From assembly GCF_003286085.1 (NCBI RefSeq), contig NW_020825323.1, forward strand, positions 310,001 through 374,000: a stretch of DNA of 64,000 nucleotides, read 5' to 3'. Position numbers and translations under genes: made by a program. The notes under the pieces are model-generated. The model was not told where the DNA came from. It did no database searches and saw nothing but the letters and a program-made list of their open reading frames with translations. The stretch is from Drosophila persimilis. Taxonomy: Eukaryota > Arthropoda > Insecta > Diptera > Drosophilidae. This document shows, piece after piece, positions 9,539-21,528 of this stretch; within the stretch, counting starts at the first letter, position 1; each line of letters opens with the position of its first letter.

Positions 9539-10838
9539 TTGGGTATTGGGAAGCTTATTATGGCGGATATTTTCTTTGGATTAGGAACTATGCCGTTAGT
9601 TGTTACTACATGGCCTAGAAATTCCGTTTCTTTCTTCAGGAATTCACACTTATGCATTTGAAGTTTGAGGTTTGCATCTCTCAACTTTCCTAAGACCCTT
9701 TTAAGAGACAACAAATGTTCTTCCAATGATGTGGAATAAATAATGATGTCGTCTAGATACACAAGGCAATCTTTGAAAATTAAATCTTCTAATAGATTGT
9801 TCATGCATCTTTGAAATGTGGCGGGGGCAGTGGTTAGCCCAAAAGGCATACGAGTGAACTCGTAATGACCATGCTTCGTGGAGAAAGCTGTTTTTGGGAT
9901 TGAGCTAGGTTCCATAGGAATTTGATGGAATCCCTCAGCTAAATCGATTGTTGTAAAATATTGGCACCTACCTAGTTTATCTAGTATTTCGTCCATTCTG
10001 GGTGTAGGAAATTTGTCCTTAATTGTCACCTCGTTCAGACTTCTATAATCTACTACCATACGATATTTCTGCTTTCCTGAAGCATCTATTTTCTTTGGTA
10101 TCATAGCAATGGGTGCGCAATAGGGAGAATTCGACTTACGAATGATTCCCTGTCTAATCATATCTTTGATTTGTTGAGTCACTTCTTGATCGTGTATTTG
10201 AGCATATTTATATGGTCGACGATATACAGGATCTTCGTGATGGGTTTTAATTTCGTGCTTTATAGTACTAGTGAAGGTCAAAATGTCACCTTCTTTATAA
10301 TGCACGTCCTTAAATTCATAGAGAACATTCTTTAGTTTCTCCTTTTCTTCGTCATTTAAATGTTCCAACCTTAGCTGGTTGCATTCCCTTAATTCATTCT
10401 CTAATGCGGAAGCGAAGTATTGCTCTCCTTCAGGAGATGGGTCAAGGCACTTAAGTGTAGTTATATCTTCCTTTGAAGATGGATTATCACCTTTGTGTGC
10501 GGTCTTGCCGTCGGCAACCCTTTCTTCTAACGTTACCGTTTCATTTCGGTAATCGATGACGGCTTTGCTGGCTATCAAATATTCTCTGCCTAAGAGTATG
10601 TCATAATTTTCAGAAAAATTATGAATATACAATTTTTGTTTTGTCGGACAGTTTTTGGTTGCATTACGTGTAATGCTCTGAGTCAGACGGACGGGTCCAT
10701 TGATGGTATAGACGGTGAGGTTGTCGCTTTCGACTTTGGAATCTGTATAGTTTTCTTTTATTATATTTATTGACGATCCCGAGTCCGGGATACCTCTTAA
10801 TTTTTTATTATTTACGATTATTTCTATATATGGTCTTC
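9539..10838 (-). pseudogene. pol: EV1 errantivirus pol, protease + RT half, copy B
   Basis: Same content as 449-1778: DSGSS protease site near 10785 and YLDD RT motif. It differs by an in-frame 30-bp deletion near 10517, removing ten residues of the protease-RT linker, and by an Ile-to-Asn change near 10130. Polymerase motifs are untouched. Confidence 0.9.
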
Positions 10839-11768
10839 CTCGATTTCTTCCGAGGCACTCTGCTGAAAATTTACATCCATTTTCATATGTCCACTTTGGC
10901 TTTCCCTAGATCGTTTGACTGGCTGATTCGGTGCACTGCTACCTGCCTGAGTCTGATTGATTTCATAGTTAGTGGGATTCTGTACTCTGCCCTGGTTTAA
11001 GGAATTTCTAAATTCGTTAAATAATCCTTTATTATTTACGGCAATATTTCCTGAATTATTTCGATTCGATCCATGAATTTTTCTGGAAGTACTTGGGTTT
11101 TGATTGTTATAATCGTTACTACTATAGCGAGGGTAATAAGTTCCAACATTCCTACGATTGTTATTTCCGTTTCTTGAGTGTTCGTGATTCTTGTTATCAT
11201 TTACGAAATTTTCGTAGATTCCTAACTCTTGAGCTGATTTTTCTAGTTTAGCCATAGTAGAAATGTCTTTCTTTGCCAAAATGATGAACAGTCTATTGGG
11301 TAGAGCATCTTCTATGGTATGTCTGGTGGCATTTTCCAGAGAGTTTTTAAAGATTGTCTTATTTTCTGCGCTAGTTTCCAGATTTAGTTTACTTACTATA
11401 ACATTTGACTTAATTTCTAGTTCCTCTATGAACTTACGAATACTCCCATTGAATTTGGTATCGTGTAATTGTTGTAGTAGCGTCTCGTATGGAGTGTGGT
11501 TGTTGAATTTGCTGATTAGGGCTGCCTTTAGATCACTCCAGATGTTGGGTTGAAGGCTTTGTGATAAAAGTTGCGCTCGTCCGCACAGTTGACCCTCAGT
11601 GGCTCCGTATATGATGCTTTGTTGCCGGAGGTCTTCTGTTGGGTACAATCCGGAGGTGTACTCAATCCTGCTTATGAACGAACTTAGACGTTCTTGGCAT
11701 CCGTCGAATGGTGGAATTTGCCTGATTGACTTCAAGGCTTGGTTCAGGTGTGTTTCTGTTAGCGGCAT
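10824..11768 (-). CDS. gag: EV1 errantivirus Gag, copy B
   Basis: 314 residues, identical to the copy A Gag at 1764-2708. It is open from MPLTETHLNQ to the stop at 10824, with pol overlapping in the -1 frame. It lies 182 bp inside the primer site. Confidence 0.88.
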   Translation of the reverse strand: MPLTETHLNQALKSIRQIPPFDGCQERLSSFISRIEYTSGLYPTEDLRQQSIIYGATEGQLCGRAQLLSQSLQPNIWSDLKAALISKFNNHTPYETLLQQLHDTKFNGSIRKFIEELEIKSNVIVSKLNLETSAENKTIFKNSLENATRHTIEDALPNRLFIILAKKDISTMAKLEKSAQELGIYENFVNDNKNHEHSRNGNNNRRNVGTYYPRYSSNDYNNQNPSTSRKIHGSNRNNSGNIAVNNKGLFNEFRNSLNQGRVQNPTNYEINQTQAGSSAPNQPVKRSRESQSGHMKMDVNFQQSASEEIEEDHI

Positions 11769-11950
11769 GTTGATTCCTTTTTATTTATTTATTTTTTTCT
11801 AATATTAATTGAGTTTGAATCGTGTGTAGATTCTTTGGCGGATCTCTTTAGTATTAGTGTTACTTTTTCTCTGATCACTGTAGGTTATTACGCACTGTAA
11901 CTGTCACTACGCCAATTGATCGTCCAAAAAAAAGGATTCACTTTTAACTG

Positions 11951-11970
11951 AGATCCTACCGACTGCGCCA
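11951..11970 (-). other. EV1 primer-binding site, copy B
   Basis: Same tRNA-Ser-type site as copy A at offset 9060, directly against the LTR. Confidence 0.85.
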
Positions 11971-12648
11971 GTTAAATATGCGATACTTGAGTTTAAGTTT
12001 TAAAAAAGGTATTATTCTTTCACTTAAACTTAGCGTACAATGGTTAGTTATTGCCCCGACGATGACAGAGGTCCGATGTCTTGAATGGAATTAACTTGGT
12101 TGAATTCTCCGACGGTGTCGCGATTGACGTTTGTCTTGAACAGAACTGACTTGCATTCTTAGATGTAGACTATTTATATTATGATGCTCGGTTTGGGATT
12201 CGGATTTGGATTCGAAGGCGTTGGCTTCGACTTCGGCTTCGGAGATGGAGTACGTGACTCGATCGATATGTGGGAAAGGCGGCTTTTGATGAAAGGCTTC
12301 CGCTGCGTATGATCGGTGTTGCATTACTTGGGGGTGGCTGAGAATAGGGCCTCTGATTGGTCAGCTAGGATGGCGCGGTTCTTGAGAATCGATTAGTAAT
12401 TGATCTCTGAAGAGTGGCGTGATTCTAGTGCGGCTGGATTCTAGTGCGGCATCAATTGTTTTATGTTCAACTTCTAGCTTAGGGTGTTTGTTTACATTGC
12501 CTGCAATCGCCTACGCGTGGTCCATTTCGAGCGTGAGATTGTTTATGGGGGTTCGAAGCTGAGGGTGTCGGATTGTTTATAGTATTGTGGGTGCAGGGTA
12601 ATAGACATAGACCAGGGTATGCGGAGCATGGACTTTAGATATGTCACT
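11971..12648 (-). repeat. EV1 5' LTR, copy B
   Basis: 678 bp, matching the copy A LTR (2911-3588). The outer edge reads AGTGACATAT on the minus strand. Confidence 0.75.
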
Positions 12649-13142
12649 ATACATATATCTATAACTTTTCTCTTTATCCTTTAGGATGTAGCCCCATTTT
12701 TGTTAATTCCATTCATTTTTCTGCTATTCTTAATTTTCCTACTGGTCGCAATTAAATACTTGTGTTTGCTGGTTCTCTGAATATGTGGCAAAATGTCTAG
12801 TTTTAAGTACCGAGAAATATATTGAGTTTTGTTAGCAATAAATATGGAATAGGCTTATGATTTCCTAGTGACATGGTGACGTAATGGGTTATGGTGAGAA
12901 TTTTAGGGATTTCCAGAACCTTCTCAGAACTAGAAATCAATGAAGGGTGGGTACAGAATTGTGTGGGTCGACTACCATCTCAAGACCTCGCTCCCGCGAT
13001 ATTTTTGGAACACACAGGCGAAAGCCCCACGTACTTTCGGGTACGCCCTAGGTATGATTGTGCCGTTTTGTTTTCGTTCATGCTCGGAATAGGCATATTG
13101 TTGTTTTCGGAGTTAGCTCCCTGTAGAGTCACGGGATTCTAA
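12649..13142. other. Unrecognised spacer, copy B
   Basis: Matches 3589-4082. No gene recognised. Confidence 0.5.
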
Positions 13143-13583
13143 ATTTTTAAAGTTTATGTAGTAGGAGTCGAGACACGGTCAAACGGACAGGTGAAACGCT
13201 TCCACAGAACGCTACTAGAAATTGCCAGATGCTTAAAACTCCAACGCCAAGTCGATGATACGGTTGAGCTAGTCATTCAAGCGACTATTGAGTGCCAGAC
13301 AGTCCACTTGGTCACAAACAGAACATCCGTTGATGCGGCTCATTCAAGCAGTGACCTTGGAAAGGAAATAATGTTGAGGTTAATGAAGGCGCAACAAGAA
13401 CGGCTTGATAGGAACAACCCAGGCAGACAAAACAAGACGTTCGGCGTTGGAGAGAAAGTCCTAGTAAAAACAAATAGGAGGTTAGGAAACAAACTAACCC
13501 ATCTCTGCGCCGAGCAAAAGGTAGAAGCAGATTTAGGGACCACTGTGGACCATAACGACAATTTGAGGTTTATAAGGAGTTAA
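13143..13583 (+). pseudogene. EV2 integrase C-terminal fragment, copy B
   Basis: As at 4083-4523, including the Glu-to-Lys change at the catalytic position, with one Asp-to-Gly difference near 13444. Confidence 0.82.
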
Positions 13584-13674
13584 TTTTGTATGGTATAGCA
13601 AATAAATTTTTGTATTTTTTTTTAAATTTTATTAGACCCCTCAAGAAGTATTTCTGCCTCCTTTTAATCATACA

Positions 13675-14289
13675 ATGGATAACCCTGACCGACTCCAAGC
13701 TGACGGACTATTCGCACGCGGATTACATCCATGGTTGACGGACGGACGGTACTATGGGACAAAACATTACATTCAAGAAACAATAGAGATGACGGACGCA
13801 TGCCCTCAAACACACATGAGGAAGATACTCGAGACCGATACAAAGCATCTACTGACGCTGACGGCTGCGTTAGGAGTTCACCACAGACAGGCCAGAAGTC
13901 TAAATATTCTTAGGACGTCTCTAAAGGTTATCGCAGGGACACAGGACAACCTACAACAGACGCGGCAGGTTGAGTACGAATTAATTAAGGCTAACAATAG
14001 ACAAATAACCATAAATTCGAGAACCCAGACAAAGATTAATGCCCTCACTGCAACCGTCAACAAATTTTTGAATATATCACATTTGTATGAAACCCTTTTA
14101 AAGCGAAATAGAAATATGAGGATCGAATTACAAAACATAATGAAAATAATGGCGAAAATAAACATCATCAACTCGGCTATCATTGATAGCGATGATCTGG
14201 AGGCGATTTTGAATAAAAGTTCTACCGGTATCAGCGTAACCCAATTAATGGGCGCTGCCAATGTTAGGGCCTTAGTTAAAAAAGAATAA
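13675..14289 (+). pseudogene. EV2 env fragment, open frame, copy B
   Basis: The 204-codon frame is open from ATG 13675; copy A carries a two-base insertion here. It shows the RQAR cleavage motif followed by the SLNILRTSLKVIAGT stretch and a heptad-rich ectodomain. It stops at KKE without a membrane anchor, and most of the surface domain is absent. EV2 is known here only from these two 3' pieces. Confidence 0.72.
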
Positions 14290-14388
14290 ATAATATTCGT
14301 AATTGAAATGCCTAGACCTTAGTACATTCGCAATATTCAATAAATTAATTATTTTAATATTCTTGACTATTAAGGGCCATTTATTGAA

Positions 14389-15716
14389 TTGAAAAGTATA
14401 AATCAGAAATTAACAGAGGTTGAACGATTTCGCGACAACTATTCAACCAGCCATGCGCTGGCAGTGGCCAACAATATTGTAAAAAATAACCTGATCAGAA
14501 AACGACCAACGATCGCCTGTGCACTGGATCTGGAGAGGGCCTTCGATACGGTCTGGATCAATGGGCTGCTATACAAAATGATCCAAAAATATCGATTTAG
14601 CCATCGAGTTACGCGTATCATCCGATCTTATCTACAAAATCGCCAATTCGCCATACATAGCCCACAGAATGGCAATGTGTCGATGCGACGCAACATAATG
14701 GCCGGAGTGCCGCAGGGATCACTGCTCGCACCGATATTGTTCAACTTATATTTGGCCGATTTTCCCGACTACCAGCCGCCGTTGAAAAATGCAATGAATC
14801 AAATTAGAATACAGCCGCTTATCTATGCGGACGACATACTGTTGCTGGCATCGGGCATGCGTCAGGTGTCGACAAATGTACAGCTCAATCTATATATCGA
14901 TCAGCTATGCTATTACTTTCGCAAATGGCAATTAAAAATCAACGAGACGAAATGCGAATGCTGTATAATCAAAGGCCCGACCAAAGCGGGCTTATTCAAG
15001 AATGCAGGCAACTATAGACCATCGATTACGATCAATGGCAGCGTACAAGTACAAATCAAAAATGATCTAAAATATTTGGGTGTTGTCTTTGATCACAAAA
15101 TCAATTTCCACAAGCATTTGGATCAAGTACTAAGCAAAGCCAAGCGACAAATGGCAATAGTAAGCGGTTATTTCGGATTAATCAACACTAACAGAGCAAC
15201 GGCAGCATCACCATCAAACAACAACAACAACGAAAAAGTGACCAAAATACAATATATAAAAAATTGATTCAGCCACTATTGCTATATGGCCATGTTGCCT
15301 GGTTCAACATAACGTCCACACAAATAGAACGACTGCGCATATTTGAACGTGACATATTGCGCAAAGCTTGCCGGCCAATTACCGGCTTCCGCTATGACCG
15401 TAAGACATCGAACAAAGAAGCCTACGCACTGACCACCACCAAGCGCATAGATGCCAAGGCTATGAAAATCACCGAACGATTTGTGGACAAAAATCAAAAC
15501 TCCCAACTCGAACTCAAAGACAATCGACTAATTTATGAAAGCTCAGTGCAGAGCACAACGCTACCATCTGCCGAACGGCAATATTTGACAATTAGAAACT
15601 TGGACTCGCTGAAACAGCAACATATCCTATACGACAATGACAATAAATTGATATTTTATCATCGAAAATTAAGAAGTCTAAATCCTCATAATCTAAGATA
15701 CAATACTAGTCAATGA
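14389..15716 (+). pseudogene. Jockey-like RT (NL-J), copy B
   Basis: As at 5333-6660: FDTVW, AGVPQGS and YADD motifs, with the shared frameshift at 15264. Differences include Lys-to-Arg beside the first palm Asp and Asn-to-Thr near 15437. The A-rich tail is lost, replaced by the NL-R fragment. Confidence 0.85.
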
Positions 15717-15744
15717 AACACAAGTATGTAAAAAAATGTTAAAT

Positions 15745-16967
15745 CCCGCCCCCAAGCTCACTTGGACCTATAAACAGGTCCGTTGTGTTGCCGCATGGGC
15801 ATGTGCCCCTTCGCGTTGCCCGAACCGTGAGAGCATACTACTGCAGGTTAGGGGCAGTCCCATCCGGTGGCTTGGATGTATTTGGACAAGGTCCCTGGTT
15901 TGATTACGGACAGGTCCGAAATGTCCGTGAGGAAAGCGGCGCCGAGAATACGAAGACGACGATTTCCAAGGGCTGGGCAGTGGCAGAAGAAGTGGGGGAC
16001 CGATTCCTCCTCCTCCTCGTCGCGACAACTCCTGCAGAAGTCGTTATGAGGGATTGACAGTCTAGAGGCGTGAGTGCCGATCTGCCAGTGTCCCGTAATG
16101 GCTCTAGTAACTGCAGAGCACTGTGCTCTGCTGAGTTTATACAGCTCTGCTGAGCGCTTCTTCGATCGATATGGCCATATCAATCTTGAGACTTTACAGG
16201 GAACGGTTTGCTGCCATCTCCTATTGGCATTTTGCTCGAACAATTCGTGCGTTAGGAGCCTGCACGTAGCCAAGGGCATCGCTACTTGCTCCCTCTCCGA
16301 TAGGAGAGGAATCGTAGTACCCTGCCTGGCTAGCTCGTCGGCGGCGTCATTCCCCTCGATGTCCCTGTGGCCGGGGACCCATATAAGGAAGAGATCTAAC
16401 TGCTCTGCGATCTCGTGCAGAGACCTGCGGCAGTCATTTACAGTCGCTGAGTTCGACGATATTAAGCCTAGAGCTTTGATAGCTGCTTGGCTGTCCGAGA
16501 AGACGCACACTAAGTGCGTATCTAGGAGTACTGATGTTCAGCTCGCTGCAGTAGACTCCGCCTCCCACGCGGCCGTCTAGCTTTGAGCCATCAGTGTAGA
16601 AGTGGACCGCATTTGCAGGTCCTGGTTCGCCCATCTCCCAGTCCTCCCTAGATGGGATTGATACTTGGAAGGGCGTCGAGAGGTGATCACTGGGGATACA
16701 GTAATCTGTCCTCTCTGGTAATTGCGGGAGTCTCATCAGGATTCCCGAGTGCCCAACCGCGGATGCTTTCCACAGTCTGGCTTCTCTCATTCGGAGGGCG
16801 GAAAGTGTTGCCACCTTCTTTCCCATGAGATCAACAGGGAGGAGGTCCAGCACAGTATCCAGGGCTTCCCCTGGAGTAGTGCGTAGCCCGCCAGTTATGC
16901 ATAGCTCTGCCATGCGTTGAACTCGGCTGAGTTTATTGAGGCCTGTCTTTTTGTCCAAGGCTGGCCA
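15745..16967 (-). mobile_element. RNase H-bearing non-LTR fragment (NL-R), copy B only
   Basis: Minus-strand C-terminal part of a non-LTR ORF2. It contains the RT thumb/linker (LCITGGLRTTPGEALDTVL), then RNase H: YTDGSKLDG (first Asp), SDSQAAIKAL, and VPGHRDIEGNDAADELAR. A C-terminal Cys/His cluster (CRSC ... HFFCHC) and a GWDCP end follow. A frameshift near 16500 lies between the first and second RNase H motifs. The 3' UTR runs to 15745. Copy A lacks it and has about 100 bp of AT-rich sequence in its place, so it arrived with a deletion or by replacement. Confidence 0.87.
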
Positions 16968-17389
16968 CCAAACACACAAATACACAAAACAAAATCAAAT
17001 GTTAAATAGCCATATGGATAAATATTTGTCAATCCATATTGGTCTATATATAAGAATTGGAATATCCCTACATCTACAATGTATATATTCCATTTCACAC
17101 ATATGTATGTATGTATTTTGTATGCACTCCTATGTTTGTAGCAATATATCCCATAAGCCCATATATTTCCCCCCCCACACATCTCTGACAAATAAACAAC
17201 CATTTTTAAAAGTAAAAAAAAGTTTTGGACAACAAATAATTTGCCAAATACCATGAACCTCAAAAACGACAACAACAACAATAATGATAATGATAATAGT
17301 AAAAAATCAAATAACAAAAATCAAAAGAACATCAACAACAGCAATGACAGCGGCAACAGCAACAGCAAGCGCTTCGCCATACTGACCAG
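16968..17389. other. Low-complexity stretch, copy B
   Basis: Matches 6772-7200. The C run is 8 bases (17169-17176) against 19 in copy A. Trinucleotide AAC/AAT/CAG runs are present. No gene. Confidence 0.7.
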
Positions 17390-17640
17390 CGATTTTATAT
17401 TTCTTGGGATCTGTTTCACGCTTTAGGGTCCAACAGTAGTCGCTCATCATGCCTTTGTCCCAAAATCCTTGGTATCGCCTTTCGATTTTTGCTATATCTT
17501 GATGTAGCCGCTCTCCTCGTACTGGGCAAGTTTTGTGGGAAAAAATCAAGATGTGCAGAAAATGTATCTTGAGAGACATTCGAGCTCCAATCTTGTAGTA
17601 ATTCTTCAAACAATTGTCGATTACTCGTTTGTAATCCGGT
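17390..17640 (-). pseudogene. ORF X fragment, arthropod repeat-associated domain
   Basis: The minus strand reads SLKIHFLH, then GERLHQDIAKIERRYQGFWD, then MMSDYCWTLKRETDPKKYK. I recognise this as the C-terminal signature (GERFHQDI / RYQGRWD / ADYCW) of an uncharacterised protein scattered in arthropod repeats. I cannot name the parent element. A frame break near 17530 separates the LDFFPQNL part from the rest. The frame crosses 17429|17430 without interruption, so this is the original context and 7242|7243 is the new joint. Confidence 0.6.
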
Positions 17641-17900
17641 GATTTGTAGTTACTGATTTTTCCACGTTATCGGAGCATATAATAGCCACAAACGTAACAA
17701 AAACATTTTGGATATACTGTACAACGTTTTCTCGGCATTTTCAAACGTTCCGAAGCACATTACAGTACAAAAAAAAACAAATTCCGAAAGATGTTCGATG
17801 AAACGTGGTCAGTTGACAGCTGTTATAAGAGCGCAGTACCGCCACCACCGCGAACTCGAAAACTAAAACCAATCTTGACAAACGGATTGAAGATCTGAGT
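17641..17900. other. Unassigned sequence right of ORF X
   Basis: AT-rich, no recognisable domain. It may be upstream sequence of the X element. Confidence 0.4.
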
Positions 17901-18955
17901 TTAGGGCATCAAACAACGGTAAAAATCGTTCTCATCTGCTCGGGTCAAAAAATTGACCCGAATATTTAAACTTGTGCTATTAAGGTGTGTGAGGATTTGT
18001 AATTTAATAAGAGGAAGAGAATTAGTGGTGGATATAATAGGGTAGAGGGAATTATAATCCGAGAATAAGACCCTAAACGGTTCATGCAAGGAATAATTCG
18101 ATCTACAAAGCGGAAGGAACAACGGTGTAAAATTTCTAGTAAGTCTAATAAAAACCGTGAAGTTTATGCGGCTCAACAGATCAGGACTGTCTATGTCACC
18201 CCTGATCAAGTTGTGCATAAATATCACACCAAGCCTTTTTCTATGGTTAACTGAGGATGGGAGGTTTACTAATAGCAGTCTACTAGAGTAAGATGGGAGT
18301 CTCACACCCGCATCCCAGTTAAGGCCCTGCTGAGCAAAGAGTAAAAAATTTGTTCTGTACTGATTGTATACGGTCCTGGTGTACTTTGTACTGAAGGCAC
18401 CATACGCAGGATCCGTATTATAAGATCGGTCGAACAAGCGAGGCATAGAGAGTCTTTGTTATATGGGGGTCGTTAAATTCCTTTGACCGCCTCTTTATAA
18501 ACCCAAGCACGCCCATGGCCTTATTTACCATGGTAGAAATGTGTTCAGAAAACTTTAACTTGGGGTCTAACATAACACCAAGATCATCCACCAGGGTAAT
18601 TCTCTCAAGAGAACCATCAAATAGGGTATAGGGAGCCAACAAGGGGCAAGAACGATGAAATGTCACAACTTTGAATTTCGAGGCATTAAGGTGTAACAAG
18701 TTTGCACAACACCATGACTGAAAGTTATTGAGATCGGAATGCAAGCGAGAATGAAATGATGAAATGAAATGTCCTTATACTGGACATAGAGTTTAACATC
18801 ATCCGCATACATAAGTACTCGAGAGTATTTTAATACCAAAGGCAAATCATTAATAAAGAGTGTGAAGAGTAAGAGGCCTAGATGGCTGCCCTGTGTTACT
18901 CCCAAAGAAACCTTTACTGGTGAAGAGAGGGAGTTTTTGAAGAGAACTCTAAGGG
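17901..18955 (-). pseudogene. Non-LTR reverse transcriptase fragment (NL-K), longest copy
   Basis: Minus-strand RT of a Jockey/CR1-like element in three frames: GVTQGSHLGLLLFTLFINDLP with YADDVKLY (18905-18663), then the palm/thumb part DDLGVMLDPKLKFSEH (18744-18418), then the C-terminal region (18446-17901). The catalytic YADD is present but frame breaks and a small deletion after it inactivate the gene. It is 5'-truncated at about 18955, where BEL-C begins. The same element occurs, cut shorter, in every array unit. Confidence 0.82.
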
Positions 18956-18984
18956 AATGGCCTACAGAGTCGAATTCTTTACTA

Positions 18985-20679
18985 AAGTTGGTGTACCTTT
19001 TTTATGGAGAGGAATTATAAACGATTCCTTTCAGATCGCGGTAAGCAAGAAGAAGCAAGCAGGAGAATCAATGGACAATCAACTCGGACATATCAGAATG
19101 GAAATGAGTTCCATCTGCTCTGAACGTGGCAGACGATGGGACGAAGTGAACGAAAGAATCGAGTTTGCAACCAGAAGCGAGATGGTTCTCCGGTTCTCCG
19201 CCGTTCCTATTTGACGAAGAAGAATACTGGCCAACTACACAGCTCAATTCGAGTAATCTGGAACGGATACACGTACACGAGTTGATAGATACGCCAAAAT
19301 CGCCATCTTCAAAGCCATCAAAGCTAAGTAGCATAATCCCAAATATATGTCGCTTTAGCAAATGGGAAAAGTTCACGGAATCCCTGAGATGCGTGGTGAG
19401 ATTTCTGGACAAAATATGCAAAAAAGATTTAGCATCAGAGGAGGAAAATTTAGCCACACGCTTTCGTAACATGGAAGATGTCAACATCGTTATATACTGG
19501 ATGGTCCAAGAAGAGGCTTACTCTGAAGAAATGGCTCTTCTACGACAAGGATCGTCAAATTATTGCCGTATCCCGATGAAACAGGTGTACTGATCGATCG
19601 GCATAACGGGGAACTTGAAACGGTCAGTAATTTTACCCGGAAGACATAACGTCACTATTCTTCTCATTGATTATTTCCATTGGAAGTTTCAGCATCAGTT
19701 TACTGAGATCGTCGTCAACGAGATACGACAATTGTACTGCCAAAGATGTCGCAATAAAAGAGAGCTTCCAGAGGCACCGGAGATGGGAAGGTTACCACCA
19801 GAGAGGCTAGCAATCAACGAATTGCCATTCACAAACACAGATATCGACCACTTTGGACCACTGGAGGTCAAGGTAGGAAGACGACGCGAGAAGCGATGGG
19901 GAGTACTATTCACGTGCTTCACCGTGCGAGCAGTACAAATCGAACTGGCAAACTTCCTGTAAACAGACGCCTTCATGCTAGCATTGGAAATATTCGTAGC
20001 CCGTCGAGGAGTCCCCAAGAGAATCGTGTCGGACAACGGGACTAACTTCCGGGGAGCCAGTCGCCTTCTACGAGAAGAAATTTAAAGAACGAACTGGAAA
20101 CCAAGTACCCGCAAATAGAATGGTCCTTCATTACCCCAGGAGCACCCCATATGGGAGGTGCGTGGGAGAGGATGATCAGATCGGTGAAATCCATACCAGC
20201 CGCAATATTAGAGGAGACACACGTACAAAAACCAGCTCTGAGAACAGCACTAGCAAGGATAGAAAATATGCTAAATTCCCCGCCCCTGACTTACGTGCTG
20301 TGGAGTGTCCGGAAGCCGACGTACTTACACTGAATCACTTTCTGAGACCAGAAACTAGCTCGATGGCAAGAGTTTTCGCATTGCAATGCAGATCGTGGAC
20401 AGCTTCAGAAAACGATCGCTGAAGGAATACCTACCGTGCATGACGCCACGAACCAAATGGCATGGATCTCCAATCAACCCTAGCCAACTCGCAGATGTCG
20501 TAGTTCATGGACCTCCGAGTAGACAAGGACGGGATCGCCCGCAGCGTGGACTGCTAACTCGGCCAACAGTTAAACTAGCCAAGTTAGACGTGAAGACAAC
20601 GAATCCACCCATGAACAAAGGCTTAACCAGAAGTTTGGCAAACATCACGACAAGCGATGAAGTTTGCGAAGGGGGGAAT
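18985..20679 (+). pseudogene. BEL-C: decayed Bel/Pao pol (RNase H end + integrase)
   Basis: Plus-strand pieces of a Bel/Pao polyprotein. They include the stretch with FLFDEEEYWP, an integrase CQRCRNKR-like zinc-finger end, and the core TDIDHFGPLEVKVGRR (first Asp). VPKRIVSDNGTNFRGA (second Asp) follows in the region 19990-20060, then the MGGAWERMIRSVK stretch (Glu) at 20151-20190, and the C-terminal domain ending LTRPTVKLAKLDV and GGNVTAE. Several stops and frameshifts (near 19592, 19962, 20083, 20240) separate them. RT and gag are absent. It is unrelated in detail to BEL-A and BEL-B. Confidence 0.83.
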
Positions 20680-21033
20680 GTTACGGCAGAAACCGCTGTG
20701 GCAGCTCTAAATATCACTGCGCCTAACAGCACAGACATTAACAGCACTCAGCAAAGGGTTAACCAGGGTGAATGGTAGCCATAGACAAGGCAAGGAAGAA
20801 AGAGAACGAAAAGAAAGGCAGCGGCGAAAAGTTAAACTGAAGCGGTACAAGTTTTTTAGCCCGCTTCTCCCCCTAATTTAATACCCTTCCCCGATCTTCG
20901 TAACTGAAAACACCTGAATAAAACCAAGACTTGAAGAACAAACAACGGGAGGCCTATTAAACGCGGGAGGCTTAACAAACGTACGGCCCAAGATTTGGAG
21001 GCGTTGCCCAGCGCGGCAATAATAGTTTTTACA
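20680..21033 (+). repeat. Probable BEL-C 3' LTR
   Basis: A purine tract (GAAGGGGGGAA, about 20668-20679) precedes TGTTACGGCAGAAACC, a classic Bel polypurine tract-LTR start. The 3' edge is unclear; TTTTTACA at 21033 is a possible end. No second LTR is available for comparison, so only the start is well supported. 21034-21066 is unassigned. Confidence 0.5.
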
Positions 21034-21070
21034 TCAAATTTAACAAAATTATATTTGTTAATGATATTAG

Positions 21071-21528
21071 CTAAGTTTGAATAAATTTAGAACATGATAT
21101 ATATATCAGGAAAAAGGTATATGGAAAGAACGACTTTTGACCAATTGACCTTATAGTAGCTATATGATATGGCTATATCGTCGGCCGATTCCGACTGCTT
21201 TCATATTTCAAAAAGTTGCTATTTATATTTCTGGCCCAACAATGAAAAAACAAACATTGCTTACTGAATAGTGTTTATGAAGACGAATACTTTGGAACTC
21301 AGAAGGAAGTATCTCTGAAAGGCTCAAATTCGTATATCTACGCTTCGTTACATTAGTCAGACTGCATCTTGCAAGAGGCGATGCAATTACTGCACCGTCA
21401 AGTGGCCCGTATGAAACCATCAGAAGGCTGTTACTCGAGTATGCAAGAAAGATAGCTGTTAGACTAATATTCGAGAAAAATTAGCACTAAACTTACTAAG
21501 AGAATTAGGCATGCATTCAAAATACAAT
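21071..21528. other. Unrecognised unit-start segment, U1
   Basis: Begins CTAAGTTTGA and is present at the start of all four units (28391, 41789, 55362). No domain is recognised; short frames on either strand look like chance. The right end joins a truncated BEL-B LTR. Confidence 0.5.

Larger units (their letters stand above)
7243..17429. repeat. Tandem duplication, copy B
   Basis: Second copy of the unit. It starts inside EV1 env (7243) and ends inside ORF X (17429), where the sequence continues naturally into the rest of X. It differs from copy A by a 30-bp deletion in EV1 pol, a few substitutions, a shorter C-run, and a 1.2-kb non-LTR fragment at 15745-16967 that replaces about 100 bp present in copy A. 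Confidence 0.93.
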
